Assembly: GCA_033856535.1 (NCBI GenBank)
Contig: JAWVEV010000031.1
Location: 1-6,640, forward strand
DNA length: 6,640 nt
DNA from: JAWVEV01 sp033856535
GTDB taxonomy: Bacteria > Actinomycetota > Thermoleophilia > Miltoncostaeales > Miltoncostaeaceae
Reading direction: 5' to 3'
Position 1 is the stretch's first letter. The number at the start of each line of letters is the position of its first letter. The notes under the pieces were generated by a model. The model saw nothing but the letters and a program-made list of their open reading frames with translations, did no database searches and had not been told where the DNA came from. Position numbers and translations under genes: made by a program. Positions 1 through 5,927 of this stretch are shown here, one piece after another.

Positions 1-1766
1 TGGGCCTCTTCGAGCGGCGCGAGGTGCGCGCCGCGGTGGCCTGGCTGCGGGCCGCCACCGATCCCTCCGACGCCCAGGCGCACCTGCGGATCGCGGCCGA
101 TCCCTCCCTCGCGATCCCCTGGGGCCCGGCGGCGCAGGCCGTCGCCGAGGCCGCCGCGGCGGGGCGCCCGGTGCTGGGAGACCTGCTGGAGGTCGCCCGC
201 GAGGCCGGCGCGCCCGAGCTCGAGCGGCGGATGGCCACCGCAGGCCGGGCGGCGGTCGAGCTGCCGGCGCGCGACGTGGTGGGCGCCGTGCTCGACGGCT
301 GCGGGCTGCGCGCGGCGGCGCTCGCCGCCGGCGGCGCCGAGGGCGCCGCCCGCCTGGCGGGCCTGGCGGCGCTGGAGGGGCTCGCGCGCGGGGTGGCCGA
401 GCGCCGGCCCGAGCTCGACGCCCGCGGGCTCGCGGCGCTCCTGTCCGGCCTCGGCGAGCTCGGCTTCCGCGGCGACGCCGGCGTGCCGGCCGCGCCCGAG
501 GGCGTCCAGGTCATGACGGTCCACCAGGCCAAGGGGCGGGAGTTCGACGCGGTCTTCGTGATCGGCCTGGTCGCGGCGGCCTGGCCGGGCAAGGACCGCG
601 GCGAGACCGACATCCCCAACGCCCTGCTGCCCGAGTCGCTCCCGCCGGCCCGCGAGGCCCACCTGGCCGAGTCGCGCCGGCTGGCCTACGTCGCGATGAC
701 CCGCGCCCGCCGCCATCTGACCCTGGTCACGCTCGAGACCGGCGCGTCGGGGGCGGCCCAGCGGCCCTCGCCGTTCGTGGCCGAGGCGCTCGAGGCCGTC
801 CCCGCGGCGGTCGAGCGGACGGTGGGCGCCGGGCCCGAGGCCGCGGTCCTCGAGGCGGTGTCGGAGGCGCGGGCGCGCTTCGAGGAGGCCGCGAGCCGCG
901 CGGCCGAGGCCCAGGCCGACGGGCGCGACGCCGCCGCCGCGGTCGAGGCGGCCGTCGCGGCGGCGCGCGACCTGGTGGCAGCTCGCGCCGCGGCGCTGCG
1001 CCCGCCCGAGCCGGCGCCGATCCCGCGGCCCGAGCCGCGGCCCGCCCGCCCGGGCCTGGAGCTCAGCCCCAGCGCGGTCGAGCGCTACCGCGCCTGCCCG
1101 CTGGCCTACCGGCTGGCCTTCGTCGATCGCGTGCCGGTGCGCCCGACGGCCGCGAGCGCGGTCGGGATCGCGGCGCACGCCGCGCTCGAGGCGCACTACC
1201 GCCCCGGCGGGACGGGTGGCGACGGCGCCGCGCTGGTCGACCGGTTCGCCCGCCAGTTGGCGCGGCTCCGGGTCGCGGGCACCCCCGAGGGCCGCCAGGC
1301 GCTGGTCCGCGCGCGCGAGTCGCTGCCGCGCTACCACGAGCGCACGGTGCGCTCGGGCGCCCGCCCGGTGGCGGTGGAGCGCGGGTTCACGCTGGCGATC
1401 GGGCCCCACCGGGTGCACGGCAGGGTGGATCGGGTCGACGCGCACCCCGCCGGCGGCCATCAGTTGGTCGACTACAAGACCGGCAAGCCCGGGGACGCCT
1501 CACGCGCCGGCGACGACCTGGTGCTGCGGCTCTACCTGGCCGGCGCCCGCGAGGCCTGGGGCATCGCGCCGCGCGGGGCGACGCTGGCCTTCGTGCTCGA
1601 CGGCGACGTGCGGCCGGTGCACCCCGAGGCCGAGGAGATCGCGATGGCCCACGAGCAGGTGCGCGAGGCGGCCGACGGCATCGCCCTGGGGCGCTTCGAG
1701 CCGCGCCCGTCCTGGGCCTGCCGCAGCTGCGACTTCGCGCTCCTCTGCCCGGCGCAGGACCGATGA
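1..1766 (+). CDS. UvrD/PcrA-like helicase fused to RecB-type PD-(D/E)XK nuclease (5' partial)
   Basis: This is the C-terminal part of a superfamily 1A ATP-dependent DNA helicase with a nuclease domain. The reading frame is open from base 3, so the gene starts upstream. The GTG at 24 is an internal valine in a typical UvrD stretch (LFERREVR). Helicase motif V lies near 504-560 (VQVMTVHQAKGREFD) and motif VI near 669-716 (ESRRLAYVAMTRARR). An Ala/Glu-rich linker (about 800-1050) leads to a RecB-family nuclease: conserved His near 1171-1200, Asp codon 1428 in GRVDRVD, and DYK at 1470-1478. Cysteines at 1095, 1719, 1728 and 1746 (one upstream, then CX2CX5C) match the Fe-S staple of AddB/AdnB-type nucleases. 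Known relatives process double-strand breaks or unwind DNA during repair. Walker A and the remaining N-terminal motifs are outside the window. The stop overlaps the next gene by ATGA. Whether this is an AdnA/AdnB subunit or a stand-alone PcrA-nuclease fusion cannot be told from here. Confidence 0.93.
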   Translation, partial: GLFERREVRAAVAWLRAATDPSDAQAHLRIAADPSLAIPWGPAAQAVAEAAAAGRPVLGDLLEVAREAGAPELERRMATAGRAAVELPARDVVGAVLDGCGLRAAALAAGGAEGAARLAGLAALEGLARGVAERRPELDARGLAALLSGLGELGFRGDAGVPAAPEGVQVMTVHQAKGREFDAVFVIGLVAAAWPGKDRGETDIPNALLPESLPPAREAHLAESRRLAYVAMTRARRHLTLVTLETGASGAAQRPSPFVAEALEAVPAAVERTVGAGPEAAVLEAVSEARARFEEAASRAAEAQADGRDAAAAVEAAVAAARDLVAARAAALRPPEPAPIPRPEPRPARPGLELSPSAVERYRACPLAYRLAFVDRVPVRPTAASAVGIAAHAALEAHYRPGGTGGDGAALVDRFARQLARLRVAGTPEGRQALVRARESLPRYHERTVRSGARPVAVERGFTLAIGPHRVHGRVDRVDAHPAGGHQLVDYKTGKPGDASRAGDDLVLRLYLAGAREAWGIAPRGATLAFVLDGDVRPVHPEAEEIAMAHEQVREAADGIALGRFEPRPSWACRSCDFALLCPAQDR

Positions 1767-2695
1767 CCCTGCTCGCCGCCCTGAAGGGCGGGACCCCGAT
1801 CGAGGGCGTCTACGCGGTGCGGCGCAAGGAGCGGCGCCTGTCGCGGCAGGGGCGGCCCTTCCTGGCGCTGACGCTGGCCGACGCCAGCGGGTCGGTGCGC
1901 GCGGTGGTGCTCGACGAGCCGGACTTCTTCGGCGACCAGTTCGAGGAGGGCGACCGCATCCGGGTGGCCGGGCGGGTGTCCGAGCGCGCCGGGAAGCACG
2001 AGGTGCTGGTGACCCATCTGCGCCCGGCGGCCGACGAGGCCGCCGCCGAGGACCTGCTGCCGCGCGCCCACCGCGACCCCGAGGAGCTCTTCGGGTTCGT
2101 GCTGCACCTGGCCGACGAGGTTGCCGACCCGGGCCTGCGCGCGACGCTCGACGCGCTCACCGGCGACGTCGCGCTGGCGCGCGACTGGCGGACGATGCCC
2201 TGCACCCGCTCGGGCCACCACGCCTACCTGGGCGGCCTGGTCGAGCACACGGTGGGCGCGGCCGCGCTGGTGCAGACGCTCTGCACCTGGCACCCGCGCC
2301 TCGACTCCGACCTGCTCGTGACCGCGGCCCTGGTGCACGACCTGGGGCACGCCCGGGCGTTCACGCTCGGCGCCACCTTCGAGCTCTCGGAGGCCGGCCG
2401 GCTGCTGGGGCACCTGGCGCTGGGCCACGAGATCGTCGACCGGGCGGCCGCGAAGGCGGGTCTGGCCGAGGGACGCCGGCTGGCGCTGCTGCACGCGATC
2501 GCCTGGCACCACGGCCCCCCCGCCGGCCAGCCCCCCAACGGGGCGAGCCCGGAAGCGCTCGCGCTGTGGCGGGCGAACGCGCTGGAGGCGGGAGTGAAGG
2601 GCCGACTGGAGGGCCCAGGCCCGGACGCAGGAATGTCGCCCGGTACCACGGCCCCGGCTCCGGCGTCAGCCGGAGCCGGATCGGTCAGACGTTGA
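1763..2695 (+). CDS. OB-fold + HD-domain 3'-5' exonuclease, YhaM-like
   Basis: A 310-residue protein resembling the YhaM/CBF1 family, which are 3'-5' exoribonucleases that also bind DNA. An OB-fold occupies about residues 12-90. The HD domain follows: H152/H153 and H162 in HHAYLGGLVEHTV, H192-D193 in VHDLGH, H217 and H222, H244, then H249-H250-G in AWHHG. Two positions differ from the usual family pattern. The HDxGK lysine is H196, and the aspartate expected in the final xxD-x-L-D-A helix is N272 (RANALEAG). Metal use may therefore be altered, although N could be normal in this lineage. The ATG lies in the ATGA overlap with the helicase-nuclease, so translation is probably coupled and the two proteins may act on the same nucleic-acid ends. 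The last 30 or so residues are Gly/Ala/Pro-rich, and a hairpin is encoded within them; this tail is probably a non-domain extension. The family call is good; activity on RNA or DNA is inferred. Confidence 0.87.
   Translation: MTLLAALKGGTPIEGVYAVRRKERRLSRQGRPFLALTLADASGSVRAVVLDEPDFFGDQFEEGDRIRVAGRVSERAGKHEVLVTHLRPAADEAAAEDLLPRAHRDPEELFGFVLHLADEVADPGLRATLDALTGDVALARDWRTMPCTRSGHHAYLGGLVEHTVGAAALVQTLCTWHPRLDSDLLVTAALVHDLGHARAFTLGATFELSEAGRLLGHLALGHEIVDRAAAKAGLAEGRRLALLHAIAWHHGPPAGQPPNGASPEALALWRANALEAGVKGRLEGPGPDAGMSPGTTAPAPASAGAGSVRR
2654..2679. terminator. Perfect 11-bp hairpin between convergent genes (candidate bidirectional terminator)
   Basis: The arms CCGGCTCCGGC (2654-2664) and GCCGGAGCCGG (2669-2679) are perfectly complementary around a GTCA loop. 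The hairpin sits within the last codons of the HD-nuclease gene and 6 bases from the ychF stop on the other strand. The position suits a shared terminator. No T-tract follows on either strand, so this would be a tract-less high-GC type, and termination is inferred only from stem strength and location. Confidence 0.6.
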
Positions 2696-3761
2696 AGCGG
2701 ATTTGGAGAACGTCGCCCTCCTGGACGACGTAGTCCCGGCCCTCCACGCGCAGCAGCGCCTGCTCGCGGGCGCGGGAGAAGGAGCCGGCGGCGACCAGGG
2801 CGTCCCAGGCGATCGTCTCGGCGCGGATGAACCCGCGCTCCAGGTCCGAGTGGATGCGGCCGGCCGCCTTCTCGGCGGTCGTCCCGCGCGGCACCGGCCA
2901 GGCGCGCGCCTCGGGCGGTCCCGAGCCGGTGAAGAAGGTGAGCAGGTCGAGCAGCCGGTAGCCGGCGGCCACCACGGCCGCCCCGCCGCGCACGTCGCCC
3001 AGCTCCAGGTCGGCCGCGAGCTGGGCCGCCTCGTCGTCGGGCAGCGCGGCCAGCTCCAGCTCCATGCCGACCGCCAGCGCGAGCGCCTCGGCGCCGACGC
3101 CGGCGGCGTACTCGGCGAGGCCGTCGGGCACCGGGCCGGGCTCGTCGACGTTGGCCAGGTAGACCACCGGCTTGGCCGACAGCAGCCCCATCTCGGCGGC
3201 CAGCGCCCGGGCGCCCTCGCCCTCCACCAGGCGGGCCGGACGGCCGGCGTCGAGCGCGGCGGCGATCTCCTCCAGGGCGGTGGCGTCGGCCTTCGCGGCG
3301 GCGTCGCCGCCGCGCGCCCCCTTCTGCGCCTTCTCGGCGCGCCGGCCGACCTGCTCGCGGTCGGCCACCATCAGCTCCAGGTCGATGGCCTCGGCGTCGG
3401 CCAGCGGGTCCACGCGCTCCTCGGGGTGGGGCACCTCGGCGTTGGCGAAGGCGCGCACCACGTGCACCAGGGCGTCCACCTGGCGCAGCTGCCCGAGCGC
3501 CGCGCCGCCCAGTCCGGTGCCCTCGCCGGCGCCCGCCGCCAGGCCGGCGATGTCCACCATCTGCACCTGCGCCGCCACCCGGCGCGGGATGTCCTGGACG
3601 TCGGCGATCGCGTCCAGGCGCGGGTCGGGCACGTCGGCCATCGCGCGCGCCGGCTCGCGGGTGGTGAAGGGGTAGGGCGCGACCTCGGCGTCGCTCCCGG
3701 TCACCAGGTTGAAGAGCGCGGTCTTGCCCGCATTGGCCCGCCCGACCAGCCCGAGATCCAC
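2685..3761 (-). CDS. ychF: YchF/OLA1-type ATPase (Obg-related, TGS domain)
   Basis: A 358-residue YchF, close to the 363 residues of the E. coli protein. The family are cytosolic ribosome-associated P-loop proteins that prefer ATP over GTP and are linked to translation and stress control. The P-loop is G7-RANA-GKT14, the DxxG motif is D70-IAG, and the G4 position reads N204-V-D-E207 instead of NKxD, the family's ATP-preference signature. The C-terminal TGS domain covers roughly residues 275-358, with RAW, AAGRIHSDLERGFIRAE and YVVQEGD, and ends in RFNV as in other YchF proteins. The start is GTG at 3761, chosen because P-loop residues follow at once and an AGGGA ribosome site lies 10 nt upstream. 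Only 7 nt separate it from the HepT-like stop, so the two are probably co-transcribed. The protein contains no cysteine: Thr33 takes the place of E. coli Cys35. It is also somewhat diverged in the P-loop and in the region after DxxG. Identification is secure. Confidence 0.96.
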   Translation of the reverse strand: MDLGLVGRANAGKTALFNLVTGSDAEVAPYPFTTREPARAMADVPDPRLDAIADVQDIPRRVAAQVQMVDIAGLAAGAGEGTGLGGAALGQLRQVDALVHVVRAFANAEVPHPEERVDPLADAEAIDLELMVADREQVGRRAEKAQKGARGGDAAAKADATALEEIAAALDAGRPARLVEGEGARALAAEMGLLSAKPVVYLANVDEPGPVPDGLAEYAAGVGAEALALAVGMELELAALPDDEAAQLAADLELGDVRGGAAVVAAGYRLLDLLTFFTGSGPPEARAWPVPRGTTAEKAAGRIHSDLERGFIRAETIAWDALVAAGSFSRAREQALLRVEGRDYVVQEGDVLQIRFNV

Positions 3762-3768
3762 TAGGGCA

Positions 3769-4149
3769 CTATCCCTGCTCGCTGTGGGCGCGCTGCCAGG
3801 CGCGCCGGCGCTCCTGCACCCGCACCGCGCCGAGCTCGACGTGAAGGTCGGGCAGCTCGTGGCGCAGCAGGGCGCGGGCGACCTCGGTGTCGATGTCGAA
3901 CTGGCCGCGCGAGACCCGCTCGCGCACGTCGGCCAGGCCCGGCCAGTCGATCTCGGGGTGTCGCTCGCGCAGGTCGGCCGACAGCTCGGACGCCGCCTCC
4001 CCGATCACGACGATGTTGTAGAGCACGGCCTGGCGCGTGCGGGCGTCCTCGGCGACGCGGTGCTCCGAGCCGTCGGGCACGTGGCGGCGGATGTTGCCGA
4101 TCGCCTCCAGGATGTCGCGGAGGCGGCGGTCGTCGAGCGGATCAGTCAG
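3769..4149 (-). CDS. HepT/DUF86-like HEPN protein with degenerate catalytic motif; non-standard start
   Basis: HepT proteins are HEPN-fold RNase toxins normally neutralised by an adjacent MntA nucleotidyltransferase that AMPylates a tyrosine in the active site. Family signatures here are the N-terminal DRRLRDILEAIGNI helix, TRQAVLYNIVVIGEAASELS (residues 38-57), the Pro-x-Ile-x-Trp turn (PEIDW, 65-69) and the helix from G71. The active-site stretch that normally reads RNRLIHGYF is R76-ERVS-R81-G-Q83-F here, so the catalytic His is Arg and the modified Tyr is Gln. RNase activity is therefore unlikely. The first ATG/GTG/TTG in frame is GTG at 4080 (103 residues), which would cut off the N-terminal helix. 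The homologous reading continues 23 codons upstream to a CTG at 4149, giving 126 residues (beginning with TDPLDDRRL) and an 8-nt overlap with the previous gene; no good ribosome site is seen. No MntA-like gene flanks it; ychF follows after 7 nt. It may be a degenerate remnant or a repurposed HEPN protein. Family call good; start uncertain. Confidence 0.75.
   Translation of the reverse strand: MTDPLDDRRLRDILEAIGNIRRHVPDGSEHRVAEDARTRQAVLYNIVVIGEAASELSADLRERHPEIDWPGLADVRERVSRGQFDIDTEVARALLRHELPDLHVELGAVRVQERRRAWQRAHSEQG
3772..3776 (-). promoter_or_regulatory. Ribosome binding site supporting the ychF GTG start
   Basis: AGGGA on the minus strand lies 10 nt before the GTG at 3761 and directly before the TAG stop of the HepT-like gene (3769-3771). 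It can form a short AGGG/CCCT pairing with bases 3763-3766. It supports GTG as the start, since no ATG lies in that frame before the P-loop. Confidence 0.5.
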
Positions 4150-4369
4150 CGGAGGAGGCGAACCCGACCCGGCCCAGCGCCTGCGGCGCGAGGCGGACGT
4201 AGACCAGGTCGTCCTGGTTGATCCAGTAGGTGCCCTCCTCGGCGGCCACCGACCGCCAGGAGCCGCCGCCGGCGAGCCCGTCGGTCAGCTCGGCCGCGAC
4301 CGCCGCGGTCACGGTCAGGCGCACCACCGTCCCACCCTCGAAGCCCAGCTCCAGCCGTCGCTCGCCCAA
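4142..4369 (-). CDS. Small unrecognised protein (75 aa), DUF3107-like tail
   Basis: I do not recognise this gene with confidence. The predicted 75-residue protein is soluble, without signal peptide or membrane segment. It reads as alternating beta-strand segments (RLELGF, VVRLTVT, TYWIN, LVYVRLAP) around an Ala/Gly-rich helix, and ends in GRVGFASSAD. The YVxL...RVGF ending recalls the short actinobacterial DUF3107 proteins, but the rest matches poorly. The start is TTG at 4369, supported by GGGAGG 5 nt upstream. Its stop (4142-4144) lies inside the start region of the HepT-like gene, so the two are translationally linked. It is the first gene after the 4386-4420 hairpin and so the likely leader of the unit running to ychF. 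It is a different size and has no nucleotidyltransferase motif, so it is not an MntA antitoxin of known type. Confidence 0.65.
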   Translation of the reverse strand: MGERRLELGFEGGTVVRLTVTAAVAAELTDGLAGGGSWRSVAAEEGTYWINQDDLVYVRLAPQALGRVGFASSAD

Positions 4370-4374
4370 TGTGG

Positions 4375-4380
4375 CCTCCC
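4375..4380 (-). promoter_or_regulatory. Ribosome binding site for the 75-aa gene
   Basis: GGGAGG on the minus strand with a 5-nt spacer to the TTG at 4369. It is the best Shine-Dalgarno match I noticed at a start in the window, and it decides in favour of the TTG start. It lies 5 nt beyond the foot of the 4386-4420 hairpin. Confidence 0.6.
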
Positions 4381-4385
4381 GTACC

Positions 4386-4420
4386 TCGCTCGGGCGCGAG
4401 TCTAGCGAGCGCCCGAGCGA
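4386..4420 (-). terminator. Perfect 12-bp inverted repeat spanning the epimerase stop (candidate terminator or attenuator)
   Basis: TCGCTCGGGCGC (4386-4397) and GCGCCCGAGCGA (4409-4420) are exact reverse complements with an 11-nt loop that contains the TAG stop of the epimerase gene (4402-4404). It covers most of the 32-nt gap (4370-4401) before the 75-aa gene. There is no T-tract after the stem. It could end the SRPBCC-epimerase unit, stabilise the upstream mRNA's 3' end, or modulate the downstream ribosome site. Confidence 0.6.
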
Positions 4421-4824
4421 CCCTCGGCCTGGATCAGCTCGGTCAGGACCCCCCCGCCGGACCGCGGGTGGACGAAGGCGATCAGGTGGCCGCCCAGGCC
4501 CATCCGCGGCGCCTGGTCGATCAGCTCCGCGCCGCCGCCGCGCAGCTCGTCGAGCGCCCCCTGGAGGTCGTCCACCTCGTAGGCCACGTGGTGGAAGCCC
4601 TCGCCGCGCGCCTCCAGGAATCGGGCGATCGGCCCCTCCGGGTCGAGCGGCTGGATCAGCTCGACGTGGCTCTCGCCGGCGCGCAGCAGCACCGCCTCGA
4701 CGGCCTGCTCGGTCATGGTCTCGCGCAGCGCCACGGTCATGCCGTACCGCTCGAGGAAGCCGGGCAGCGCCGCGTCGATGCTGTGCACGACGTGCGCCAC
4801 GTGGTGGATCCGCCCCAGCCGCAC
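4402..4824 (-). CDS. mce: Methylmalonyl-CoA epimerase (VOC superfamily)
   Basis: A 140-residue protein predicted to interconvert the 2R and 2S forms of methylmalonyl-CoA, the step between propionyl-CoA carboxylase and methylmalonyl-CoA mutase. It has two VOC beta-alpha-beta-beta-beta modules. By comparison with the Propionibacterium enzyme, the metal ligands are H8 (RIHHVA), E55 (HVELIQ, Gln in that enzyme), H79 (GFHHVAYEVDD) and E129 (VLTELIQ). The catalytic base would be E39 (MTEQAV). The family stretches IARFLEARGEG, LIDQAPRMG and IAFVHP are present. The start is GTG at 4824, which shares one base with the TAG stop of the phosphoribosyltransferase (TAGTG). The frame stays open much further upstream, but that part only shadows the phosphoribosyltransferase. 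No mutase or carboxylase gene lies in the window, so its partners are encoded elsewhere. Length is normal and no key residue is missing. Confidence 0.93.
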   Translation of the reverse strand: MRLGRIHHVAHVVHSIDAALPGFLERYGMTVALRETMTEQAVEAVLLRAGESHVELIQPLDPEGPIARFLEARGEGFHHVAYEVDDLQGALDELRGGGAELIDQAPRMGLGGHLIAFVHPRSGGGVLTELIQAEGRSGAR

Positions 4825-5927
4825 TACTCGACCCGCTCCAGCCGAGAGTTGGGCATCTCCTCGCGTCCCACCTTTCCGCACGGTTGTCCGTTCACCCGGA
4901 CGACGTCGGCCGTGAAGTCGTTCGAGCCCTGCAGCAGCGACGAGCCCACGCCGTAGGCGTCCACCGGGACGCCGGCCTGCTCGAAGGCCGTGATGCGCGC
5001 GGCGTCGAACCCGCCCGAGGCGACGATGCGCACCCCGGCGTGGCCGGCGCCGTCGAGCGCCCTGCGCACCTTCCAGACCAGCTCGGGCACCACGCCGGTC
5101 GGCGTGAAGCGCCCCAGCTCGTGCCACAGCGAGCGGTCGACCATCGTGCTCGAGGTGTCCAGCCGCACGCCCCAGAGCCGCGGCCCGAGCGCGTCGGCCA
5201 CCTCGAGCGCGGTGCGCACCGAGTCGTTCTCGAAGTCGACCAGCACGGTCACGTAGAGCTCGTCCGCGAAGCGGTCGGCGAACTTCAGGGCGGCGGTCAC
5301 GGTGTCGCCGCCGTAGGCCGCGATCAGGCCGTGGGGCACGGTGCCCATGCCCTTGCCGCCCCACCACGAGGCCTGCGCGTCGGTGGACACGCCGATCGCG
5401 CCGGCGATGTGCGCGGCCCAGCCGTCGCCGGTCTGGACCTGCCAGTGATCGAAGCGTGCCGGGAAGTAGAGGATCGGCTTGCCGCCGGCGGCCCGCACCA
5501 CGTCGCGGACGTTGCGGCTGATCAGCGTCCGGCGCGCCAGCACGCCCAGGTAGAGCGTCTCCAGGTGGGCGAACAGGCGGTAGTCGCCGCCGATCGTGAG
5601 CACGGTCTCCCAGGGCTCGATCTGGTCGCCGTCGTGGAGCGCCCAGACCTCCAGCCGGTCCCAGCCGGGCTCCCAGGCCGCCTCGCCCTCGCCCGGCCGC
5701 CGGTGCCCGGAGCAGAGGCGCAGGATCGCCAGCGCCTCGTCCATCCCGCCCAGCACCGACTGCTCGCGCTGGAAGACCTGCATGAGCACCTCGGGCCCGT
5801 GCCCGTCGCGCTCCAGCACCTCGCGGGTGAAGGTGAAGTACGCGTCGCTGTAGTAGCCGTCGCGCATCTTCTCGACGGGGAGCTGGAAGGTCGCGGCCGG
5901 GAGCCGCTCGCGCCGGCGCAGCCTCAC
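4824..5927 (-). CDS. pncB: Nicotinate phosphoribosyltransferase
   Basis: A 367-residue cytosolic enzyme predicted to make nicotinate mononucleotide from nicotinate and PRPP, the entry step of the Preiss-Handler route to NAD. Recognisable parts are the N-terminal PVEKMRDGYYSDAYF (17-31), LISRNVRD in the middle, STDAQASWWGGKGMGTVPH with H199 in the place of the conserved histidine, LVDFEND, VRLDTSS, the phosphate-binding IVASGGFD, and YGVGSSL near 322-328. The C-terminal NSRLERV is also typical. The overall layout is closer to the shorter archaeal/actinobacterial form than to E. coli PncB. The start is GTG at 5927, overlapping the SRPBCC stop as GTGA. A longer reading to 6254 exists but is only the shadow of the SRPBCC gene and has no family similarity. 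The stop joins the epimerase start as TAGTG. Such close packing implies translational coupling. A quinolinate phosphoribosyltransferase is the only close alternative, and the sequence layout disfavours it. Confidence 0.92.
   Translation of the reverse strand: MRLRRRERLPAATFQLPVEKMRDGYYSDAYFTFTREVLERDGHGPEVLMQVFQREQSVLGGMDEALAILRLCSGHRRPGEGEAAWEPGWDRLEVWALHDGDQIEPWETVLTIGGDYRLFAHLETLYLGVLARRTLISRNVRDVVRAAGGKPILYFPARFDHWQVQTGDGWAAHIAGAIGVSTDAQASWWGGKGMGTVPHGLIAAYGGDTVTAALKFADRFADELYVTVLVDFENDSVRTALEVADALGPRLWGVRLDTSSTMVDRSLWHELGRFTPTGVVPELVWKVRRALDGAGHAGVRIVASGGFDAARITAFEQAGVPVDAYGVGSSLLQGSNDFTADVVRVNGQPCGKVGREEMPNSRLERVE

Noticed and set aside
24..26. GTG as the start of the helicase-nuclease gene
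   Set aside because: The reading before it (GLFERRE) is already typical UvrD sequence and the essential N-terminal motor is missing, so the gene begins outside the window.
1532..2512. 326-codon minus-strand frame opposite the nuclease and HD genes
   Set aside because: The translation is low-complexity and lacks any motif; the opposite strand carries two recognised genes.
1216..2733. 505-codon plus-strand frame overlapping the helicase-nuclease and HD genes
   Set aside because: The product is Arg/Pro/Ala-rich and domain-free, while the other frame in the same region carries clear nuclease and HD motifs.
2703..3764. 353-codon plus-strand open frame antisense to ychF
   Set aside because: It mirrors ychF almost exactly and has no recognisable motifs; it is a GC-driven shadow.
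3769..4369. An intact MntA-HepT toxin-antitoxin pair
   Set aside because: The 75-residue neighbour has none of the nucleotidyltransferase GSxARG-type motifs and the HEPN active site is lost.
4825..5367. N-terminal extension of the epimerase frame
   Set aside because: It is Arg/Gly/Ala-rich and antisense in frame register to the phosphoribosyltransferase codons; the family's N-terminus fits the GTG at 4824.
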